From contig CAMDED010000047.1 of assembly GCA_945893365.1 (NCBI GenBank), positions 1 to 48,430 on the forward strand: a stretch of 48,430 nucleotides of DNA. Direction: 5' to 3'. Numbering within the stretch: the stretch's first letter is position 1; each line of letters starts with the position of its first letter. This document shows, in pieces, positions 42,900-48,430 of this stretch. The position numbers were made by a program, and so were the translations under genes. A model generated the notes under the pieces. It had not been told where the DNA came from. It saw only the letters and a list, made by a program, of their open reading frames with translations, and searched no databases. The stretch comes from Candidatus Sulfopaludibacter sp. SbA3 (lineage in GTDB: Bacteria > Acidobacteriota > Terriglobia > Bryobacterales > Bryobacteraceae).

Positions 42900-45800
42900 A
42901 TGCGCTTTCCTGAGGCGCGGTTCCTACTTGTGTTGTTTTTGGCCGGCTTCGCGCCCGCCGCGCGGATGCATGGCCAGACCTTCGGAACGATGGCCGGCGA
43001 AATTCGGGATTCCACCGGAGCCGTGATTCCCGGCGCCAATGTCACGGTGCGTAACACGGAAACCAATGTCGCCCGATCTGTGTCGTCCAATGAAGATGGG
43101 ATCTACAATGTTCCGGCGCTCAATCCGGGTATGTATGAAATCAGGGTCGAGAAGAGCGGGTTCAAGTCCGCGAGCAGGAGCGGCATCGAGTTGCAGGTGC
43201 AGCAGACGGCGCGCGTGGATTTCTCGCTCGACGTCGGCCAGGTCAGCGAGACGGTGGAAGTCACGGGCGGAGTCCCGCTCCTCACGACCGAGAATGCCAC
43301 GGTCGGCACGGTGATCGAGAAGCAGCGAATTACGGACCTGCCCCTCAACGGGCGGAACTTTCTCAGCCTCGTCGCGCTGAGCCCGAACGTGACGTACGGT
43401 TTCGCGCCGGCGGCGCAAGCGGCAGGGAGACAGGGTGGCACGCGCGCGGGCGTCACCATGTCCCTTTCCGGATCGAGAGCCACCTGGAGCAACTACACGC
43501 TTGACGGCATTACCAACACCGACATCAATTTCAATCTGTATATCGTGCTGCCGTCGGTTGAGGCGCTGCAGGAGTTCAAGGTGCAAACGGGCATCTATCC
43601 CGCGGAGTTCGGACGTGCGGCCGGACAGGTGAATGTGTCGACCAAGGGTGGAACCAACGAATACCACGGCTCGGCTTTCGAGTTCCTGCGGAACGACAGG
43701 CTTGACGCCAAGCCGTATTTTTTCAAAGATCCCGAAACGCCGAATCAGCTTCCCCCCGACAAGCAGCCTTACCGCCAGAATCAGTATGGGTTCACGCTGG
43801 CCGGGCCCGTCATGATCCCGAAACTCCTGAACGGGAGGAACCGGCTGTTCTTCATGGCGAACTATGAGGGATTCAAATCCCGCCGCACGGTCAATACGTT
43901 CGGCACGACGATGACTCCGGAACAGCGGAGCGGAGATTTCTCCGTGATCGCGAATCCCCTGCAGGACCCCATGACGCGGGTGAGGACGGGCAACACCATC
44001 GCGTCCACGCCCTTCCCCGGGAATCGGATCCCGGCTTCCCGCTTTAGCAAGGGTTCGCTGCTCCTGCTCGACAAGTTCGCCCCGCTGCCGAATCTGGCGC
44101 AGGCCGGCCTTCCGAATCGAAACTATCAATACAGCGCTAAGACGCCGGTGGACAAAGACCAGTTCACGGGGCGGATCGATTTCAACGAGAACGCCAACTC
44201 CCAGTGGTTCGGCCGGTACAGTTGGACCGACGAGTTGACAGTAACGCCCGGCATCAAGTTGAACGGACAGCCGCTCTACACGCGGGCCAGCCAGTGGGTG
44301 GTGGCCAATACGCGCGTGTTTTCCTCGACCAAGGTGAATGAGGCGCGCTTCGGCTACAACTCGCTCTTCAACAACATCAGCCAGGAACTGGCAGGCGTCG
44401 AGAACGTCAATGAACTTCTCGGGACCCCCGTGAAGATCACCGATCCGAATTCGTTCGGCATTCCGAACATCTCGCTCAGCAACAATCTCAGCGCGCTTGG
44501 AAACGACGCGAACGGTCCGTTCACGATTGACGACAAAGTGTACCAGGCGACCGACAATTTCTCCTGGGTCCGAGGCAAGCACACGCTGCGATTCGGCGGA
44601 GAATACCGCTACAACCAGTACCTGCAGCTGGGCAACGAATTCGCCAGGGGCCGGTTCACGACGAACGGAAGTTTCACGGCCAACGCCAACACGTTGACGG
44701 GCGGATACTCCGGAGCCGATTTCCTGATGGGCGCCTTCACGCAGCTCGATAGCGCCGTCGCCTTGGCGAAGGGCGATTTCAGGGATCACGAGTGGGCCCT
44801 GTATTTCGACGATACCTACAAGATCAGGCCGCGTCTCACGATCAACTGGGGCCTTCGCTGGGAGGTTGCCCAGCCCCTGTGGGACAAGTTCGGCAACGAG
44901 GTCAACTTCCAGATCAGGCAGCCGCTTTCGAAGATTCCCAACGACCCGAATCTGGACCGGCATCCGGTCTATGTGCGGTCCGGGAAAGGCAATTTCTATG
45001 ACGGGATCGACTTTCGGTTTACTGGACCCGTGCAACTCGCGAGAGACGGCCGGTTGGGGAAGCGGCTCATCAAGACCGACTACAACAACCTCGCGCCGCG
45101 CCTCGGAATTGCCTATAGCCCTTCGGCGAAGTGGGCGTTCCGCACCGGTTTCGGCATCTTCTATTCGCAGGAAAGCAAGAACTCGATCTTCGATTTGAAT
45201 CGCGGTATGGGGGGCCGCGCCTCGGTTGTTCCGGACGTCCAGGCGCCGCCGCGGCTAACCTATACAAACTTCATCGACGCGAGCCAATTGCCGGTGTTGT
45301 TGTCCAGTCCATCGGGGCTCACCTGGGGCGCCGACTCGAATCTCGCGACGACCTACACGATGTCGTACCTGTTTAACATCCAGAGAACGCTCGGGAACAG
45401 CTCGACGGTTGAAGTTGGATACACCGGAAATCAGAGCCGCAAACTGGCCCTGCTCATCAACGCGAACGGACCGGTTCCGGGCATCACGCCATTCGCAACC
45501 CGCGCGCCCTATCCCGAGTGGCAGGCAATCCAGTTCATCACCGGCGACGGCGTCGGCAGCTACAATGCGCTGAGCGGAAAGCTCACACAGCGTTTCGGTA
45601 GGGATTTCACCACTCTGTTCAGTTTCACGTGGTCGAAGGCGCTCGATGAGAATAGCGCGATTCGCGGCACGGGCGACGATTTCACTCCCGCGAATCCCCA
45701 TTGCCGGTCGTGCGATCATGGGCCTTCCGGATTCAATATCCCCCGCCGCTTCGTGACTTCGATCCTCTACACGCTGCCGGTGGGGAAGGGGAGGAGATTT

Positions 45801-46295
45801 CTCAATCGCGGCGGCATCGTGAACCAGGCGCTGGGCGGCTGGCAATTCAGCACCATCACGGCGGTCCAGGACGGAACTTCGATCACGACGCGCTCGTGGG
45901 ACTCGGCGGGACAGGCTATCGTCCCCGACGGCAATCGCCTCAATTGCGCCGCGGGCGTAAGCCAGGTCGCGGCCGCGCCTACGCCGGACCTCTACTTCGT
46001 TCCCGCGGCGTTCTCGAACACCGTCGCGGGTCAGTTCGGCAACTGCGGCCGGAACAATCTGATCGCTCCCGCCACGTGGAACGTCGACCTTTCCATGCTG
46101 AAGGATTTCCGCGTCGCGGAAACGCATTCGGTTCAATTTCGCATGGAGATGTTTAACGCTCCGAACCACCCGGCATGGGGCCGGCCGACCGCGGCCTGGG
46201 GATCGTCGAACGCGAATCCGTCGGCGGCATTCGGCCGCATTCGCACGACCAGCCAGTTGCGGCAGATCCAGTTCGCGTTGAAGTACAACTTTTAA
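42900..46295 (+). CDS. TonB-dependent receptor (Oar-like) with carboxypeptidase-regulatory domain
   Basis: About 1131 residues. Signal peptide to about ARMHGQ, carboxypeptidase-regulatory domain (FGTMAGEIRDSTGAVIPGAN, NEDGIYNVPALNPGMYEIRV), plug with RITDLPLNGRNFLSLVAL and FPAEFGRAAGQVNVSTKGG-like text near 240, then a long barrel and a final ...QIQFALKYNF. The protein imports a bulky substrate of unknown nature through the outer membrane. The ATG at 42900 is six bases after GAGAGG; an ATG at 42894 and a GTG at 42879 are also in frame. It is transcribed alone, divergent from the CDF gene. Confidence 0.92.
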   Translation: MRFPEARFLLVLFLAGFAPAARMHGQTFGTMAGEIRDSTGAVIPGANVTVRNTETNVARSVSSNEDGIYNVPALNPGMYEIRVEKSGFKSASRSGIELQVQQTARVDFSLDVGQVSETVEVTGGVPLLTTENATVGTVIEKQRITDLPLNGRNFLSLVALSPNVTYGFAPAAQAAGRQGGTRAGVTMSLSGSRATWSNYTLDGITNTDINFNLYIVLPSVEALQEFKVQTGIYPAEFGRAAGQVNVSTKGGTNEYHGSAFEFLRNDRLDAKPYFFKDPETPNQLPPDKQPYRQNQYGFTLAGPVMIPKLLNGRNRLFFMANYEGFKSRRTVNTFGTTMTPEQRSGDFSVIANPLQDPMTRVRTGNTIASTPFPGNRIPASRFSKGSLLLLDKFAPLPNLAQAGLPNRNYQYSAKTPVDKDQFTGRIDFNENANSQWFGRYSWTDELTVTPGIKLNGQPLYTRASQWVVANTRVFSSTKVNEARFGYNSLFNNISQELAGVENVNELLGTPVKITDPNSFGIPNISLSNNLSALGNDANGPFTIDDKVYQATDNFSWVRGKHTLRFGGEYRYNQYLQLGNEFARGRFTTNGSFTANANTLTGGYSGADFLMGAFTQLDSAVALAKGDFRDHEWALYFDDTYKIRPRLTINWGLRWEVAQPLWDKFGNEVNFQIRQPLSKIPNDPNLDRHPVYVRSGKGNFYDGIDFRFTGPVQLARDGRLGKRLIKTDYNNLAPRLGIAYSPSAKWAFRTGFGIFYSQESKNSIFDLNRGMGGRASVVPDVQAPPRLTYTNFIDASQLPVLLSSPSGLTWGADSNLATTYTMSYLFNIQRTLGNSSTVEVGYTGNQSRKLALLINANGPVPGITPFATRAPYPEWQAIQFITGDGVGSYNALSGKLTQRFGRDFTTLFSFTWSKALDENSAIRGTGDDFTPANPHCRSCDHGPSGFNIPRRFVTSILYTLPVGKGRRFLNRGGIVNQALGGWQFSTITAVQDGTSITTRSWDSAGQAIVPDGNRLNCAAGVSQVAAAPTPDLYFVPAAFSNTVAGQFGNCGRNNLIAPATWNVDLSMLKDFRVAETHSVQFRMEMFNAPNHPAWGRPTAAWGSSNANPSAAFGRIRTTSQLRQIQFALKYNF

Positions 46296-46831
46296 GGAGC
46301 TTGTCACAACAGCCACGCCCGCCTCGGCCAAGGCCGCCAGTTGCTCTTTCATTCGCGCCCGGCGGCCTCTGCGTTTCTGAGCGCGTACTTCCTCCGGGGC
46401 GATCGGGTGAGGGCAGCATAGGCGTTAAAATAAGCCCGACTGGCAGGACGTCGTGCATCGCTGCTCAAGAGGGGATTCAGGAGACCGCGCCTGCACTTCT
46501 GCGTGTTGCGCGTTTTACGTCAAGTTGACTCGAACGACTTGACTTGCGGATGGATCGGCCCGGAGCAGCAGGCTAGATATCCAATATCGCCAAGCACTGG
46601 GCCTGCCCTGTTTAAATGAGACAAACAGTTAAGCCGCTGTCCCTCGGATGCTGAATGGAGTTCAGTCAGCGCGGGCCCACGCTACTGAACGTGACACAAC
46701 AAACGACACCGCGCGCGCCGAGGCCTATCTCGGGTTGTCGAGACGCCAGTCAACTAACGCACGGACCTCCATTCGAGAATTAAGCTGAGAGTGTCAGGCC
46801 GGGCCGTCACGCCTTGCCAAGAAGATTGAGA
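46296..46831 (+). other. Gene-poor gap with a possible C-terminal coding relic
   Basis: No intact gene was found in 536 bases. On the minus strand near 46310-46410 a frame reads IAPEEVRAQKRRGRRAR then MKEQLAALAEAGVAVV, which has a natural protein character but no start or recognisable family; it may be the remains of another gene. The rest is of mixed composition. The region precedes the 3' end of the lower-GC DUF4062 gene and may be the edge of inserted DNA. Confidence 0.3.
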
Positions 46832-48355
46832 TCAGAGGACCAGGAGGTGCTCGAACTGCTCTATAAAAGCGTCGTTACGAGCGATAAAGGCGGTGGTTTC
46901 CGTGTATGCCTGGCCGCTCGTGATTTTGAATCCGAGATTCGTGAACATCCCCGCGTATTCACCCATCTGATCGGCGGTGCATCCAACGCAGAACGCTATG
47001 GGATGTGTCGCGCAAAACTTTTCCCATGTCAAGGAATGGTCGAGAATGAAATGGCATTTTCCCACTTCAATCTCCGAGTCGATCTTGTCGGCGGTTAGGA
47101 AGATCACCAACGGTAGGTTGGTGGCGTACATGAAACGCTTAAAGATCTTGTTGTGATAGCTACCAACGTGCGGACCAAAACACTTGCTCAACTCCAGTTC
47201 GTACTCATTTCTCTTCGAGTCAGACAACCCTTTCGGAAACTTCAGCTTGTGCCTCAGGCCGATCTGTAGCCCCGAAGCCGCTCCGAGTAAGAGCACCGGT
47301 CGCTTCATGGTTGGCAGTGAGAACGGTGCCTTGATCAACTGCTGGATTTCCGCCTGTTCCTTCCGATCCAGCCCAGCGCTAGCGTAATCAGGCTTCCTGG
47401 CGACGAGATTCTTGTCGACGCCGCCGTACGAAGCGCCATATGTCGTCTCTTCAGGAGGGCTCCACGGGAACTCAGTGCATGGAATTCTGGCCACGAGCCA
47501 GAGTAACAAATAGGCCAAAATGTTATTAGTGCTAATCTGAATATTCGGCGAACCATCCTCACCAATCGTGACATGACCTTTAAGGAGATGGGAGATCTCC
47601 TTTGCTACAAAGGCGACTGTTGAACCAGATTCCAAGAATAAACTGACTTGCTTTTTACGAATATCATCCATGTAGCACTCGGAAAAGAAATTGGCGAGGA
47701 CACGTTTCTTTTCAGGTTCTTCCGAGCACCGTTCATAAAGTTTCGGGAAACCTTCAAGCTCCTTGATGATGTCGACAATAAATTCGTTCTTGGCTGTCTC
47801 GAGAATCGATCGATCCTCTGGTTCGCGAATGAAGCCCGGCCTGTCCCACCCATATAGATTGTCAGCAAGCGCCAGTGCCACACTGCCCTTAAACTCAGGC
47901 CCCGGCACAAAGATGCTTCGAAAATGGTCGGTAACTCTCTTGTGGAAGTCCTTGAGTTTGCCAAAGTTGCGTAGCTCACCCTCGTCCTTCGTGCAGTCGA
48001 GTTCCGAGCGGCGCTTGGTGATCACGTCGTCATGGAGAATGAACGTCAGCGTCTTCAGCCCATACTCGCGAGCAAGGCTGTACTCGAACTCAGTAAAGCT
48101 GTAATCTTTGCCAGGCACGACCGTACCGTATCGATGGCCGAGGATGGCAATGTAGACTTGGCAGTCCTTCATCGCCCGCTTGATGACCTGCAAGTCACTC
48201 TCGTCCGAGGGCGAGAAATTCTCAAGTGCGATTGGGATGTGGCCTCGCTGAAACACTGCTTCTACGGCCGCCTTGCGCTCGGCCTTCAGATCTTCGAAAG
48301 TAGAGCTAATGAAGATTTGGTAACGCCGATCGGACGGACTAGAAACGTCGTTCAT
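46832..48355 (-). CDS. DUF4062 protein with DeoR-C-like sensor domain
   Basis: 507 residues, no signal peptide. The N-terminal DUF4062 domain (about 10-110) shows QIFISSTFEDLKAERKAAVE, GHIPIALENFSPSDES, CQVYIAILGHRYGTV and YSFTEFEYSLAREYG; this TIR-like domain often occurs with STAND/NACHT modules. No P-loop NTPase motif is seen. Residues about 236-315 (VSLFLESGSTVAFVAKEI, then ISTNNILAYLLLWL, GASYGGV) resemble the sugar-phosphate-sensing C-terminal domain of DeoR-type regulators. The remainder (about 320-507) is unassigned. The gene is visibly less GC-rich (about 43% in one 60-base sample) than its neighbours, suggesting transfer. It may be a ligand-gated conflict or signalling protein; its effector action is unknown. 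Confidence 0.75.
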   Translation of the reverse strand: MNDVSSPSDRRYQIFISSTFEDLKAERKAAVEAVFQRGHIPIALENFSPSDESDLQVIKRAMKDCQVYIAILGHRYGTVVPGKDYSFTEFEYSLAREYGLKTLTFILHDDVITKRRSELDCTKDEGELRNFGKLKDFHKRVTDHFRSIFVPGPEFKGSVALALADNLYGWDRPGFIREPEDRSILETAKNEFIVDIIKELEGFPKLYERCSEEPEKKRVLANFFSECYMDDIRKKQVSLFLESGSTVAFVAKEISHLLKGHVTIGEDGSPNIQISTNNILAYLLLWLVARIPCTEFPWSPPEETTYGASYGGVDKNLVARKPDYASAGLDRKEQAEIQQLIKAPFSLPTMKRPVLLLGAASGLQIGLRHKLKFPKGLSDSKRNEYELELSKCFGPHVGSYHNKIFKRFMYATNLPLVIFLTADKIDSEIEVGKCHFILDHSLTWEKFCATHPIAFCVGCTADQMGEYAGMFTNLGFKITSGQAYTETTAFIARNDAFIEQFEHLLVL

Positions 48356-48424
48356 GGAATGGGCACCTCTGCCGGTCAGGCCTGTCGTTCGCCAGGATGA
48401 GATCGCCTGGCCGTCGAGTCCAGT

Positions 48425-48430
48425 ATTATA
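48425..48430 (-). promoter_or_regulatory. -10 box of the DUF4062 gene at the window edge
   Basis: The last six bases read TATAAT on the minus strand, about 70 bases upstream of the DUF4062 start. The -35 element lies outside the window. AGAGGTG, about 10 bases before the ATG, is the ribosome binding site. Confidence 0.4.

Noticed and set aside
42924-45035. A 703-residue frame antisense to the second TonB receptor
   Set aside because: Shadow frame with Arg/Val-rich text and no domain; the plus-strand receptor is unambiguous.
46310-46410. Coding-like minus-strand segment with EEVRAQKRRGRRARMKEQL
   Set aside because: It has a stop just upstream, no start and no family match; kept only as a possible relic.
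1-48430. CRISPR arrays, tRNA and rRNA genes, phage attachment sites
   Set aside because: None was seen on reading through: no regularly spaced repeats, no tRNA T-loop/acceptor pattern and no rRNA core sequence stood out. A dedicated scan was not possible.

Overview
The window looks like a GC-rich chromosome segment of an Acidobacteriota bacterium, probably Bryobacterales/Solibacteraceae. This rests on the gene families, not on a marker gene. They include two Oar-like TonB-dependent receptors with an N-terminal carboxypeptidase-regulatory domain, a DUF1549/DUF1553 plus DUF1501 pair, a DevBCA-type exporter, an NtrC-type two-component pair, and a relic of a glycosyl-hydrolase-like protein of a kind I associate with this group. 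No rRNA or tRNA gene was seen.

Layout. 1-243: end of an insertion sequence, with the 5' part of its transposase running off the left edge. 451-6034: uvrA with its terminator, then a translationally coupled trio (conserved Rossmann-like protein, CPBP membrane protease, mtnA). 6184-10725: a sigma-54-like promoter, a PDZ/GAF/PAS histidine kinase and an overlapping NtrC-type regulator. 10770-11400: a frameshifted secreted-protein gene. 11406-14251 (minus): DevBCA-type ABC exporter. 14373-18420: DUF1549/DUF1553, DUF1501 and SUMF1-domain secreted proteins. 18457-20111 (minus): radical SAM enzyme coupled to a sigma-factor-like protein with a zinc-finger-like tail. 20174-23645: NHL-repeat protein and MaeB malic enzyme with a structured leader. 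23675-27406: helicase-C-like protein, then SRPBCC protein and type II NADH dehydrogenase. 27413-31484: GNAT-like protein, methyltransferase, acyl carrier protein and FkbH-like HAD protein. 31599-36214: three probably exported hydrolases (phosphotriesterase-like, alpha/beta hydrolase, nitrilase). 36254-40113 (minus): thioredoxin/TPR protein behind a TonB receptor. 40187-46295: TIGR04282 glycosyltransferase-like protein, cytochrome c, a decayed glycosyl-hydrolase-like relic, a CDF transporter and a second TonB receptor. 46832-48355 (minus): a lower-GC DUF4062 protein.

How the genes fit together. Much of the window is housekeeping and envelope function: DNA repair, methionine salvage, respiration and carbon metabolism, plus polymer uptake and turnover through TonB receptors and secreted hydrolases. 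Two places look like specialised systems. The first is the FkbH/ACP pair next to a methyltransferase and an acyltransferase-like gene, which may build and transfer a glyceryl-type unit. The second is the isolated DUF4062 protein, whose C-terminal half resembles a DeoR-type ligand-sensing domain. It lies in a gene-poor, compositionally distinct stretch and is a candidate single-gene conflict or sensing module. These readings come from recognising motifs by eye; no database search was run.
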